Source: Phycisphaerae bacterium (GTDB lineage Bacteria > Planctomycetota > Phycisphaerae > Sedimentisphaerales > Sedimentisphaeraceae). From it: a DNA stretch of 36,178 nucleotides. The notes below the pieces were generated by a model, which was given only the letters and a program-made list of their open reading frames with translations, searched no databases and was not told where the DNA came from. Positions within the stretch are counted from its first letter, which is position 1. Each line of letters begins with the position of its first letter. Where the stretch lies: assembly GCA_027078365.1 (NCBI GenBank), contig JALWYQ010000040.1, positions 1 to 36,178 on the forward strand, read 5' to 3'. Made by a program: the position numbers and the translations under genes. Below, piece by piece: positions 26,401-34,191 of the stretch.

Positions 26401-26726
26401 ATGGTTATAGGATTAATATGGGTGCCTATGGTGGAACTGTCGAGGCAAGTAAATCCGCAGGGCACAGTGCGAGCTATACTCTTCTGGCAGATATCAATGG
26501 AGATAACCTTGTTGATGCAGACGATTATGATGCGTTCGTAAGTTTCTATACCGACTTCCATGGCAAGTACGATTCTTCTAAAGATTACAATCAAGATGGC
26601 ACAGTGGACGATCAAGACAAAGAAGAATTCAAGAAATATGATTTTGACAATAACGACTGGCTAGATGAACAGGACCAGATTTACTTTATGAATTCATGGA
26701 ACTGGTCGCCACCTTGGGAAGAATAA
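23424..26726 (+). CDS. M6-peptidase-like protein without zinc motif, fused to beta-helix and dockerin-like repeats
   Basis: About 1100 residues from the GTG at 23424 (GAGG seven bases upstream; a TTG at 23421 is also possible). Signal peptide at 1-22. Residues about 24-540 follow the M6 (immune inhibitor A-like) layout: a propeptide-like N-terminus, KNILVLLAYFPYQ, VHEYFTSVSLNKLSI, an LMGSGYSPHP loop with SGWIEP, and LNIWKVDE (family: LLIWHVDE). Yet the place of HExxH (about 363-382) reads IVEKWLARTTLGWNLPYYN, and no HExxH occurs elsewhere in the peptidase region. Residues about 560-900 form a right-handed beta-helix (repeated SGGGVY, SGGGVF, WGGGIA, EGGGID). Dockerin-like calcium repeats follow at about 930-975 (DFNLDGEIGVEDF) and 1025-1085 (DINGDNLVDADDY, DYNQDGTVDDQDK). 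Secreted; probably a non-catalytic adhesin or binding protein. Confidence 0.85.
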   Translation: MIRRFVFSALLLCVLSLSAFAGNLFEHRKFKFNQPDSTVFDAYVTGDNYYYTVTDSEGYTLVKDSGTGFWCYAKLSSDGGCLVSTGIVEGDKGKLAADFPKGVDISKEAKEKIVAEKLLARDVTTTPAVEPVVPFRALSLNSTQSQDESTASYFPDATGTKNILVLLAYFPYQEGVYDPIDYQYLELDETYDSDFDPRTASRVADFFNDPNYSGEPNWEDPEDQSNTNYWGFKGSVHEYFTSVSLNKLSINATVSTSYILADHPITYYERFSSDPNNADPNNPDSVFYDPTDRHAGAKVLLQELINKSGVNLNDYDSVVCFYAGSSTSFSDIVSDWWTGTEFAGSIVKNCMILEMDWYYYPGIVEKWLARTTLGWNLPYYNAGEIGLMGSGYSPHPVKPAAPYRVLSGWIEPTIITDTGSVQTFTNATVDKIYKYSNPSDPNQYFLFENRYGADASDWDSGFAGLNIWKVDEKYYGSFSALARLVPASYGSYYYYFYKAPNRTEFTPTTMPDSRWIDYKHSDVEVTDISEAGSQMSFKFYVGGAPDADPNTIWVWDHATDPPAQDDLKGPFNSISAAVEASSSGDTILLAKGHTYIGNITLVNANVTIRSFDPSLPVDQRYSDPVRYPEDTIVKAFYPESVITMVSDSSTIEGLTITGGYARDNIDPQFEYGGGVKIGTPFEISYVADGGSPTISDCIIRDNYAFKSGGGVYCSNANLTVKSSQVYNNLAQTGSGGGVFASFRKHNDPNDIRGDSVVIEKTIIDNNDAYWGGGIATDYNNRAEIINCTIANNFATDEGGGIDCHDGTAFVVNTIIWNNEALQTPDTNQVSLRRNELLPEIYFHYSDIQGLDGLKEKYPDVFVDGRSNIDANPLFANSTMRDYHLKSKEGRWIGGYENIAKFDLFNEPNNIINNLDISVFASSWNLKTGDTGFMPAADFNLDGEIGVEDFISIAANYLVSFDGTGFVKDTVTSSCINAGDIDPAYSYASEPIENGYRINMGAYGGTVEASKSAGHSASYTLLADINGDNLVDADDYDAFVSFYTDFHGKYDSSKDYNQDGTVDDQDKEEFKKYDFDNNDWLDEQDQIYFMNSWNWSPPWEE

Positions 26727-26762
26727 TGAGAGTCTGATAGGACTTTAATACAAAAACACTAA

Positions 26763-26794
26763 AGGAGTGGGGCAAGAAGCCCCGCTCCTTTTTT
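26763..26794 (+). terminator. Strong Rho-independent terminator
   Basis: An 11 bp GC-rich stem (AGGAGTGGGGC/GCCCCGCTCCT, one mismatch) with a 5-nt loop is followed by seven T. It ends the M6-like gene transcript and lies close to the end of the opposite-strand zinc-ribbon gene. Confidence 0.9.
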
Positions 26795-26851
26795 ATAATT
26801 CTGATGATAGAGTCTTTGCGTCTAGAGTTAGGCAGTTTGATGAACAACAGA

Positions 26852-27064
26852 TTAGTCCTTGAGTCCTAGTGACTGCAATTTTTCTGTATCTGCGAGCACA
26901 ATTACATATCCACAGTCAACACAAACTTTTGCTTTGAGTTTAACATTTGCAGTTTTTAGAGACAGGAATTTGCAGTTTTCAGGTCGAAAGTAAATTCTTC
27001 CAGAAGACTCAAGATTTCCTGGTTCTAAATTTTTACTACCGCACAGGGGGCATTTCATTTCCAT
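26852..27064 (-). CDS. Small zinc-ribbon protein
   Basis: 70 residues. Two CxxC knuckles, CPLCGS (5-10) and CVDCGY (48-53), are separated by a beta-rich spacer (GRIYFRPENCKFLSLK), a zinc-ribbon pattern seen in short bacterial nucleic-acid- or protein-binding proteins. A free cysteine lies in the spacer. The start is at the first of two near ATGs (27064 or 27058), preceded by a purine-rich AAGAGAAAGAG. No partner gene overlaps; it is 120 bp from the next gene on the same strand. Function unknown. Confidence 0.7.
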   Translation of the reverse strand: MEMKCPLCGSKNLEPGNLESSGRIYFRPENCKFLSLKTANVKLKAKVCVDCGYVIVLADTEKLQSLGLKD

Positions 27065-27184
27065 AGTGAATTCTCTTTCTCTTAATTTTTGAATTTCAGT
27101 TAATACTTTTTACTACACTGTTTATGCTGAATAAAAGGAAATACAGATTATTAGTATTAGTTAGCATTAATTCTTCTAGTTATG

Positions 27185-27991
27185 CTATTTTGGTGTTGGC
27201 ACTGGTTTTGGTACTACATAGCCACCACCGTAGCAACTTCTTCTTCTAGTTCTATCGTAGAGATCTCTAATGTCATCCGTATTCGAATTTGATGTATATT
27301 CAAGTTTTTTGAGGGTTTCGTAGATGTATGCTGTTGATTTGTTGAATTTTTCTTGAAGTTCTGAGAGACTTTGATTTTCTTCCAAGATTTTGTCAACGGA
27401 GTTAGTCAGTGAATCTAATCGGTTGGTTAGTTCTTGGATTCTATTGTCAAACTCAGCAATATCCTCTACTTTTATTTGTTCTGCACGGTCTTTGGTTAGC
27501 TCGAACCACTTTTGGCGTTGGGCCTCGATATTTTTTATTTTGTTGTTGTAGTATGCAACCTTTTCATGGTCTTCTCCAAAGACATCTTTAATTATCTCCT
27601 TTGCCTTTTCATAGCAGCGCAATGCCTGAATAAACTCGTCGGGATCGTTTCTAAAATCCCATGTCTGGTCTAGGAAGTTGCCAGCAAGAATTTCGTAATA
27701 TTCTTGTTCTGGATAGCTCTTGTAGGAGATTCTGTACTTAATCTGCGACTTTGGATATTTGACTTTTACCATCAGCCCTTTATTCGGAACTAAAAGAGAG
27801 ATGAATAATTTACTATCTTCTAGGACTTTCCCGCTTACGCTTTTGCCATTTTTAAGTTCGAATGATGCAGTTCTGACCTTCTGTATTCTTTGAGGCTTTA
27901 TCGGTTTGCTTTGCCTAGGCTCTGCTGGAGTGTCATTGGCTAGTGAGAGTCCAGTTAAGACCATAATAGTAAGCAAGCATATTCTTTTCAT
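27185..27991 (-). CDS. Secreted coiled-coil protein of unknown function
   Basis: 268 residues from the ATG at 27991, which follows TTAGGAGAAATTAAA; an upstream in-frame start at 28024 has no such site. Signal peptide MKRICLLTIMVLTGLSLA with likely cleavage near residue 18. Residues about 38-90 look like a small beta-barrel (ASFELKNGKSVSGKVLEDS), similar in style to SHD1/Sm-like segments in planctomycete secreted proteins. Residues 115-165 may be a TPR-like pair (FIQALRCYEKAKEIIKDVFG). Residues 170-230 form a coiled coil (FDNRIQELTNRLDSLTNSVD). The C-terminus is a GGG/proline tail. It starts 33 bp after the stop of the recombinase gene, so it may be co-transcribed; no functional link is known. 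Confidence 0.72.
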   Translation of the reverse strand: MKRICLLTIMVLTGLSLANDTPAEPRQSKPIKPQRIQKVRTASFELKNGKSVSGKVLEDSKLFISLLVPNKGLMVKVKYPKSQIKYRISYKSYPEQEYYEILAGNFLDQTWDFRNDPDEFIQALRCYEKAKEIIKDVFGEDHEKVAYYNNKIKNIEAQRQKWFELTKDRAEQIKVEDIAEFDNRIQELTNRLDSLTNSVDKILEENQSLSELQEKFNKSTAYIYETLKKLEYTSNSNTDDIRDLYDRTRRRSCYGGGYVVPKPVPTPK

Positions 27992-28023
27992 TTTAATTTC
28001 TCCTAATATGTCGTATAGGGGCA

Positions 28024-28962
28024 TTAGCTTCTTGGGTGAAATTCTTTGTGTATCTTTCTCAGTCTTTCTTGATCTACATGCGTGTAGATCTGCGTGGTTG
28101 TAATATCTGCATGACCTAGCATTTCTTGCACGCTGCGCAAGTCTGCACCGCCTGAGAGTAGGTGGCTTGCGAAACTATGGCGTAATGAATGAACTGTGAG
28201 TTTATTTCCAAGCCCTGCGCGTATGGCATATTTCTTGACGATTCTCCATATATTTGTTCTGTCAAAGGCCTTGCCCGTTCTTGAGAGAAAGAGGGTGTTT
28301 TTGCTATCTTTGTTTTCTAATAGAGGTCTCTCATTTTCCAGGTAATTATTAATGGCTTTTATTGCCATTTTGCCAAGAGGCACAATCCGTTCTTTATTCC
28401 CTTTTCCAAAGCATCTAAGATATCCAATCTTAGAATCTATATCGTCAATAGCCAATCTAGCAATCTCGCTAACACGCATCCCAGTGGCATAGAGAACCTC
28501 TAATATGGCTCGGTCACGCATAAAGAAGGCGTCTTCTTGATTGGGCTCATTTAGAAGTTTCTCAATATGAATCTTGTTGTATGTCGTTGGTACTCTCTGC
28601 CATTGTTTCGGAGTTTCTATATACGGGGTGAGATCTACAGTTAGCAAGCCTTCGTAGAGTGCAAATTTTAGCAACATCTTAATTGCGACCATTGCTCTGC
28701 GAATACTCGTCTCCACTTTATTCTTCATATTAAGTGTATGAGAATACTCATAAAGGATTTTTGGCTCTAGCTCGGATATGTCAGTTACTCCACAATCATT
28801 GCAGTAATTTGCAAAACTGAGTAAATCTCTCGCATAGGCCAATTCAGTATTTGGACTAAGAGCTGCCTCTATAGATAGATAGTTCAGAAATTTTATGATT
28901 ATCTTCCCTAACGGTAGCTCTCGTAGCAATTTTCTTTTATTTTCAATTTGTTGCCTGAGCAT
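28024..28962 (-). CDS. Tyrosine recombinase of the XerC/XerD type
   Basis: 312 residues from the ATG at 28962, preceded by GGAG; an earlier in-frame start at 29061 gives an unlikely cysteine-rich leader. The N-terminal SAM-like core-binding domain covers about 10-100 (FLNYLSIEAALSPNTELAYARDLLSF). The catalytic domain carries all active-site residues: Arg163 in ATGMRVSEI, Lys187 in GKGNKERIVPL, His258 and Arg261 in HSLRHSFASHLL, His284 in LGHADITTTQ and nucleophile Tyr293 in IYTHV. Length and motifs fit a chromosome-dimer resolution recombinase acting at dif with FtsK, or a related integrase. It is not beside any visible mobile element; XerC versus XerD cannot be decided here. Confidence 0.93.
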   Translation of the reverse strand: MLRQQIENKRKLLRELPLGKIIIKFLNYLSIEAALSPNTELAYARDLLSFANYCNDCGVTDISELEPKILYEYSHTLNMKNKVETSIRRAMVAIKMLLKFALYEGLLTVDLTPYIETPKQWQRVPTTYNKIHIEKLLNEPNQEDAFFMRDRAILEVLYATGMRVSEIARLAIDDIDSKIGYLRCFGKGNKERIVPLGKMAIKAINNYLENERPLLENKDSKNTLFLSRTGKAFDRTNIWRIVKKYAIRAGLGNKLTVHSLRHSFASHLLSGGADLRSVQEMLGHADITTTQIYTHVDQERLRKIHKEFHPRS

Positions 28963-29373
28963 ACAAATCTCCAATCTCAAATTATTTTCAAATCCAATTC
29001 TAACGCAAAAGGAAGGTCTTTGCGCACAAAAAATATGACATATTTCAATAAGCCAATGCAAAATCTTTTTCTTCTAATGGAGATATCTTTTAGATAACAA
29101 AAGTAATCTTGAGAGTATGAAATAGTAAGAAGTGGTACAAGAGCTCCTTTTTTATAGGTCTCTTGCGGTTGATTGTGTTAGTTGAGGATGGATTTTGCCA
29201 TCATTAAAGACAGTGCGTGGCTTGCTAAAATGACTGATTTTTGATAAAATAGCGGTACCTATTTGGCATAGAGGCAATTATTTGTTATGTGGCGAATTTC
29301 AAATGATTGTTGCTACGGCTAATTTACGTTTAAATATCATTAATCACAAACATCATCTATCTTAGGATTGAAA
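28963..29373. other. Divergent intergenic region between the recombinase and the second PEP-CTERM gene
   Basis: 410 bp with no credible gene. Minus strand: TTGCGT (29003-29008), 16 bp, AATAAT (28981-28986) could be the recombinase promoter, with a very short leader. Around 29138-29165 an imperfect inverted repeat CAAGAG/CTCTTG encloses a T-rich loop. Plus strand: the promoter at 29222-29250. Nothing else is visible. Confidence 0.5.
29222..29250 (+). promoter_or_regulatory. Sigma70-type promoter of the second PEP-CTERM gene
   Basis: TTGCTA (29222-29227), a 17 bp spacer, and TAAAAT (29245-29250). The predicted start near 29257 gives a leader of about 117 nt to the ATG at 29374. Confidence 0.55.
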
Positions 29374-30381
29374 ATGAAAAAAACTGTCTATCGACTAGCT
29401 ATTCTAGTAGTATTCTCGTTAACATCACTCCTATCAGCGGCTGCAACTAATTGGGTTGGTGGTGTCGGTGATTGGTCTGATTCTGCGAACTGGAATAATG
29501 GTGAGCCAACTTCTAATGATTATGCTCTTATTAGCAATAATGGTGTTGTTAATGTCTCTAGTGATGCCGAAAGTGGCTATATGATGGTAGGGATTGGTAC
29601 AGATGGAACTGTCAATGTCACGGGTGCTACTCTCTCAGTAGATAAAGGAATCATGTTTGGAGTTACAAAGAACGCAACTGTAACAATCTCTAACGGTGCT
29701 GTCTTGAACAATCTAAGTACTGCTGGTGGAAATGATGGTGGCACTGAACTCGCTCATGAATTTGGTTCTTCTGCATCAGTAACGGTAGATGGAGCTGGCT
29801 CAAAATGGATTAATAATGGCCATCTCACAGTTGGCTATAAAGGTTATTCAACTTTGACAATAACTAATGGAGCTATGGTTAGCAATGGCCTGTGTAGTAT
29901 TGCGGCAAATGGTGTTTCTTCAGCCGTTGTTGTCTCAGGTGCAGGTTCACTTTGGGAAAATAAGTCCAACCTTTGGGTTGGCGGCACTTGGGCTTCTGGT
30001 GGTTCGCTTACCATTACAGATGGGGCTTTAGTTAGCGTTGCTGGAGAACTTGGTATTGACTATCAAGAGAATGGCAATGGTTTTATAAATATGACTTCTG
30101 GTGGCATGCTTGCTATAAAAGGTAACGCTGATGACTCTATTACCCAATTTCTAAACGAGCTTGTTAGCCCAGGAAGAGGAACTGATGCAATCAACTATTG
30201 GAATGGCTCTGATTGGGCAGACATAACAGAGGCTACTATGGGAGTTGATTATACACTTGAATATATAGACGCTGGAAATCTTGCCGGATTTACAAAGCTA
30301 ACGGTAGCTAATGTGCCAGAACCAGCATCAATAGCTTTGTTTTCTATTGGGTTAGTCTCTTTCTTTAGAAAAAGGAAGTAA
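29374..30381 (+). CDS. PEP-CTERM protein with autotransporter-like beta repeats
   Basis: 335 residues from the ATG at 29374, which follows AGGATTGAAA; an in-frame TTG at 29368 is less likely. Signal peptide MKKTVYRLAILVVFSLTSLLSAAA. The opening NWVGGVGDWSDSANWNNGEP and repeats such as VTISNGAVLNN, LTVGYKGYSTLTITNGA, VVSGAGSLWENKSNLWVG and LTITDGALVSV are the autotransporter-associated beta-strand pattern, a right-handed solenoid common in planctomycete surface proteins. The C-terminal tag is VPEPASIALFSIGLVSFF followed by RKRK, a PEP-CTERM exosortase signal. It is flanked by its own promoter and terminator, so it is monocistronic. Probably a surface or matrix protein; ligand unknown. Confidence 0.88.
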   Translation: MKKTVYRLAILVVFSLTSLLSAAATNWVGGVGDWSDSANWNNGEPTSNDYALISNNGVVNVSSDAESGYMMVGIGTDGTVNVTGATLSVDKGIMFGVTKNATVTISNGAVLNNLSTAGGNDGGTELAHEFGSSASVTVDGAGSKWINNGHLTVGYKGYSTLTITNGAMVSNGLCSIAANGVSSAVVVSGAGSLWENKSNLWVGGTWASGGSLTITDGALVSVAGELGIDYQENGNGFINMTSGGMLAIKGNADDSITQFLNELVSPGRGTDAINYWNGSDWADITEATMGVDYTLEYIDAGNLAGFTKLTVANVPEPASIALFSIGLVSFFRKRK

Positions 30382-30405
30382 TTACTAAATAAGACTTAAA
30401 TCTTT

Positions 30406-30438
30406 GGGAATCTTTAGAGAGAGATTCCCTATTTTTTT
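30406..30438 (+). terminator. Rho-independent terminator of the second PEP-CTERM gene
   Basis: A perfect 8 bp stem GGGAATCT/AGATTCCC with an 8-nt loop is followed by TATTTTTTT. It also lies just beyond the end of the convergent PAP2 gene, but in that direction no T-run follows. Confidence 0.85.
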
Positions 30439-30464
30439 AGTGCTGCGCAAATATATAGTGGTTA

Positions 30465-31163
30465 CTAGTTGATAATCTCTTCTCGCTGTATTTTGGGTTT
30501 AACAAACAATTCAACAAGATTAATCAATATCCAAGCGATTAACATTGTAATAAATGAATGACTCAAATAGTGCTGACCGTTGAGTGTTTGGTAAAGACCT
30601 GTAATCCAGCCAGCTAACAATCCAATAGATAAACCTAAAAACTGATTAGACCTTTTCTTGAAGAAATAATACAACGCCATAAGAGAAAATCCACCACTTG
30701 CGTGCCCTGCGGGCCAGCCTCGCCCCGACTTTCTTGGGTGAAAGTCTTTGGGGTAACTTTCAAACACTTTAACATGTGGATACTCGCCTCCATAGCGTAT
30801 GGTTTGGGCTGGAGTGTATATGTTTGAGATTTTTTTTATTCCAGAAATTGTTAACGGAATAAGTACCAAGCACAGAACAACCTTGTAATACTTATTTCTT
30901 ATGCACTCTTTACTTTTTGGAGTCAAGATGAGTTTGGTCAAGCAAAAAACTCCAAAGCTAGCGTAGAGATATTTTGGCCCTGTATAGAAAAATAGATTCA
31001 ATATTGGATTTCGTCTGTTAATTATCCAGCTGTGTGTTTGAAAGTTATAGAATTTATCTTGAATAGTTATGTCTAAATTTGTTAATTCAAACAACGCAAT
31101 TACGCCGGCCAATAGTAGTGCAGAGCCAGAAATCATTAGGTATATAGACTTGTTCTTGTTCAT
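30465..31163 (-). CDS. PAP2 superfamily membrane phosphatase
   Basis: 232 residues with about six hydrophobic segments. Motif 2 is PAGHASGG in GRGWPAGHASGGFSLMALYYFF. Motif 3 is YQTLNGQHYLSHSF, similar to the COG3907 subgroup where SH replaces the usual SD; the customary arginine of motif 3 is not seen. Motif 1 would be the KKISN..TPAQ..RYGGE region. Family members remove phosphate from lipid phosphates or lipid A, or from undecaprenyl pyrophosphate, on the outer face of the inner membrane. It is last in a four-gene minus-strand cluster, 26 bp after the lipid kinase gene. A role in turning over phosphorylated lipids made by that cluster is inference. Confidence 0.85.
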   Translation of the reverse strand: MNKNKSIYLMISGSALLLAGVIALFELTNLDITIQDKFYNFQTHSWIINRRNPILNLFFYTGPKYLYASFGVFCLTKLILTPKSKECIRNKYYKVVLCLVLIPLTISGIKKISNIYTPAQTIRYGGEYPHVKVFESYPKDFHPRKSGRGWPAGHASGGFSLMALYYFFKKRSNQFLGLSIGLLAGWITGLYQTLNGQHYLSHSFITMLIAWILINLVELFVKPKIQREEIIN

Positions 31164-31189
31164 TATTCTTTCAGTTTTTTAAAGGTTGC

Positions 31190-32068
31190 TTAAGGTATAA
31201 GTAAACGCAATCCACCTGGGATAATTTTAACTTTCAGAGGTAAATCAGGACCAGTGTCGCCATCGATTTGAGATTTAATATCATTGTGAACAGAACTGAT
31301 GGTGATTTCTTTACCTTTAAAATGCTCAATATGAGAAGTCTTTTCTGCCCATCCAATTATTACAAGGGCAAAGAGATATAGGAGCTCAAATAGATTCTTG
31401 CATCTTAGGACTGTGATATTTAATAGACCATCATCCCAGTGAGCATCTTTAAAGATTTTAAGTCCACCGCCGTAACGAGAAATGTTTCCTATAAACGCAA
31501 TAGCTTTAGCATCACATACTATTTCTTTATCAATCTCGACTCTTATCCTTCTGTGCTTGTATGCAATAAATGTCTTTATTGTTGGCCAAATATAGGAAAA
31601 AAAATTGATATGTCCAGTACGGTTTTTGTGTACTTCACGAACAATAGCGCCATCAACGCCGATTCCAGCAACGGCTATACAAATAGAATCGTTTATCTTT
31701 GCTACATCAATATTTTTTGTCTTGCCTTGTAGGATTGTGGCTATCGCTTTTGCTGGGTCAGAGGTTAGTCCAAGCTCTGAAGCTAGTAGATTTTCATTAC
31801 CGGATGGTAGTATAAGCATCGCTGCATTACTGTCAACTAAATGCTGAGCTACACTGCGTACGGTTCCATCACCGCCGGCGACAATAAACAATTCACAATT
31901 GCTTTTAATCTGCTCTTCGATAACAATTCTAGTTTTCTCGAAAGATGTCAGCTTTTCATGGGTAACATCAAGATTCTTCTCTTCTAAGAGAGCTAATAAC
32001 TTCTCGATTGTAGCACCATTATTGCTTGAGCCTGATTTTGGATTCTCTAGTAAGCAAATCTTTTTCAT
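31190..32068 (-). CDS. Diacylglycerol kinase family lipid kinase (YegS/BmrU/DagK type)
   Basis: 292 residues, standard length. The nucleotide-binding motif IVAGGDGTVRSVAQ (GGDGT at 65-69) and the second loop LPSGNENLLASELGL (88-102; family PxGTGNDFA, here with NEN) are followed by the beta-sandwich C-terminal domain with GIGVDGAIVREV and GNISRYGGGLKIFKDAHWDDG. It phosphorylates diacylglycerol or a similar lipid with ATP at the cytoplasmic membrane face. It sits directly between an LTA-synthase-like gene (53 bp gap) and a PAP2 phosphatase gene (26 bp gap). DgkB recycles the diacylglycerol released by lipoteichoic acid synthesis in Firmicutes, so a parallel role here is attractive but unproven. 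Confidence 0.9.
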   Translation of the reverse strand: MKKICLLENPKSGSSNNGATIEKLLALLEEKNLDVTHEKLTSFEKTRIVIEEQIKSNCELFIVAGGDGTVRSVAQHLVDSNAAMLILPSGNENLLASELGLTSDPAKAIATILQGKTKNIDVAKINDSICIAVAGIGVDGAIVREVHKNRTGHINFFSYIWPTIKTFIAYKHRRIRVEIDKEIVCDAKAIAFIGNISRYGGGLKIFKDAHWDDGLLNITVLRCKNLFELLYLFALVIIGWAEKTSHIEHFKGKEITISSVHNDIKSQIDGDTGPDLPLKVKIIPGGLRLLIP

Positions 32069-32121
32069 TCCGTTAGGTTCCAGCCTAAATGCAATCCGTT
32101 CATGTTTGAGTAATTAACGGT

Positions 32122-34020
32122 TCATTTTTTTGATAGATTCTTTTTATTCAAATAACCAGCAGTTTGGTAGAAACTAATAGTTCTTTCCTTTTGCTCGACA
32201 CTGCCTGAGGTTAACATTTCTTTGTTATTTTTTACAGAAAAAATCTCGTACTTTTTACCGGGTATTAAAACCTTTAATCTGTTGTTTTCATAGAGACCGA
32301 GCCTTTGGTAAGTTCCGATGAAGGCTCTATTTGGTGGATTGTTTATAACATCCTTGCCGTAAAACTCTGAAGTATAGTTGAAGTTAAGCAATCCTAGAAG
32401 CGTAGGTGCTAAATCTATTTGGCTACACAAAGTGTCAATTTTCTTAGCTTTGATATGAGCAGGGCAATATATAAACATAGGAATATGATACTTTGCAGTC
32501 TCAATATCTAGCTTGCCGGCACTATTTGCGCAGTGATCTGCCACAATTACAAAAACGGTATCCTTGAACCACGGCTTTTCTTTTGCTTTCTTAAGGAAAT
32601 CTCCAATGGCATAATCTGTGTATCGAACTGCCGTTGAGCGGTGGTGATCTGATGGGATTCCTATCACTTTAGAATGCGTGTAGGGGCGGTGATTGGATGT
32701 TGTCATGAGGAGTTTGAAAAAAGGTCTTCCGATAGCGGCAGTTTTGTCGCACTCTTTTAAGGTTTTGTTAAACAAATCCACATCACAAACGCCCCATGCG
32801 TTTTTAAATGTTGTCTCTTCTTTGGTAAAGTTGTTTTCATCAAGGATTTTGAAGCCATTTCCAGCGTAGAAACTATTCATATTGTCAAAAAATCCGCGAC
32901 CACCATAGAGAAACTGAGACTCATAGCCTTTATCGTTGAAAACTTTGCCAAGCGAAAATAGGTTGTTATTGTTCTCTCGTTTTACTACTGATCTCCCTGG
33001 TGTTGGAGGAATTGAGAGTGTAACCGCTTCTAAGCCTCTCGTTGTCCTTGTTCCTGTTGCATATAGACTTGTAAATAGTAGAGACTTTTCTGCAAGAGCG
33101 TCCAATTCTGGCGTTAGATTTTCATCGTTTCCAAAGCATCCTAGAAATTTTGCGCTAAGGCTTTCTACAACAATAAGAACAACATTGAGTTTCTTTTCAG
33201 GGCCTCTGCCATTGATTTTACGTTTAATTGAATAGCTTTCTGGAGTCAAATCCTCCTTGTCTTCTAGAGAGTATTCTTTGCGCAACATCTTAAATGCCTT
33301 TTTGGGTCCAATCGTTAGATAAAAATCGTCGTACGACAGAGTGTTCTGTCTAAATGCGCAGAAGAAGCTGTAGATGCCATTCTTACTTAGTTCGTTAATT
33401 ACTCTATTTGGCGAGAGCTGAGCCATTGAATTGTTTACAAATAATGATAGCCCAGAGAGTATTGCCATAACAACAAAGACTTTAATTCTTTGTATTAATG
33501 TCGTCTTTTGAGAAAGTCCATTTAGGTATATCTTATGTGTAGCGCCTACTAGTACAGCTGAGACTATTGCGATACCACAAAGTAGCCATACCATTGGGTA
33601 CGATTGCCAAATATTTCCTACAACTTCCTGTGTGTACACCAAATAGTCAACCGAGATAAAATTAAACCTAGAAGTAAACTCATCCCAGAAGAAGAATTCT
33701 GCAACAGCTATAAATACAAACGCAAATACAAAGATGAAATATTGCACCAAAGAGAAATTTCGGTTGAATTTAGAAGTGAGTGATTTGTCGGTAACAAAGA
33801 TATTAATAAAGGCACCCGCTGTGTTGAAGTAGGTTAAAACTATTAAATCAAAAAAAAGCCCGACACCGTAAATTTGTAGAAGTGAAGTCAAAGTCAAATC
33901 AATCTCTTTTATGGAGATAATTAGCAATGTCGATCTGACTATAAAAGATATAACCAAGAAAATGATACTAAGCATGATCATGCCGTCGTAACGAGAATGT
34001 GGAAAAGATTTAAGTTTCAT
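32122..34020 (-). CDS. LTA synthase family protein (membrane sulfatase-fold phosphotransferase)
   Basis: About 632 residues from the ATG at 34020; an in-frame GTG at 34077 lacks a ribosome site. Five transmembrane helices occupy the first 200 residues, with the marker WDEFTSRFNFISVDYLVYTQ before the last helices, as in Gram-negative LtaS-like proteins. The external sulfatase-fold domain has VLIVVESLSAKFLG (metal Glu), the nucleophile region GTRTTRGLEAV, TTSNHRPY and the metal pair in VIVADHCANS. LtaS enzymes move glycerol phosphate from phosphatidylglycerol onto a growing polymer or glycan, leaving diacylglycerol. The substrate in this organism is unknown. The lipid kinase gene follows after 53 bp; the YejM-like gene lies 171 bp upstream on the same strand. 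Confidence 0.9.
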   Translation of the reverse strand: MKLKSFPHSRYDGMIMLSIIFLVISFIVRSTLLIISIKEIDLTLTSLLQIYGVGLFFDLIVLTYFNTAGAFINIFVTDKSLTSKFNRNFSLVQYFIFVFAFVFIAVAEFFFWDEFTSRFNFISVDYLVYTQEVVGNIWQSYPMVWLLCGIAIVSAVLVGATHKIYLNGLSQKTTLIQRIKVFVVMAILSGLSLFVNNSMAQLSPNRVINELSKNGIYSFFCAFRQNTLSYDDFYLTIGPKKAFKMLRKEYSLEDKEDLTPESYSIKRKINGRGPEKKLNVVLIVVESLSAKFLGCFGNDENLTPELDALAEKSLLFTSLYATGTRTTRGLEAVTLSIPPTPGRSVVKRENNNNLFSLGKVFNDKGYESQFLYGGRGFFDNMNSFYAGNGFKILDENNFTKEETTFKNAWGVCDVDLFNKTLKECDKTAAIGRPFFKLLMTTSNHRPYTHSKVIGIPSDHHRSTAVRYTDYAIGDFLKKAKEKPWFKDTVFVIVADHCANSAGKLDIETAKYHIPMFIYCPAHIKAKKIDTLCSQIDLAPTLLGLLNFNYTSEFYGKDVINNPPNRAFIGTYQRLGLYENNRLKVLIPGKKYEIFSVKNNKEMLTSGSVEQKERTISFYQTAGYLNKKNLSKK

Positions 34021-34191
34021 ATTAGTCTTTACACTTGCCTTAATAAATATTATTGAGTGAGTTTGAACATTTGCCACTATGGTAGCTAATCAATATTAAG
34101 GAAAACTGAATTGAATATTAAAATTAGCTTAATTTGCCTAAATAAGTCTTTTGGTTGTTGTGGTTGCTTAGGAGTAATTGCCAAGATTATT

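Noticed and set aside
29138-29165. Terminator-like inverted repeat between recombinase and PEP-CTERM gene
   Set aside because: The stem is short and imperfect, the T-run lies in the loop, and no upstream plus-strand gene needs it.
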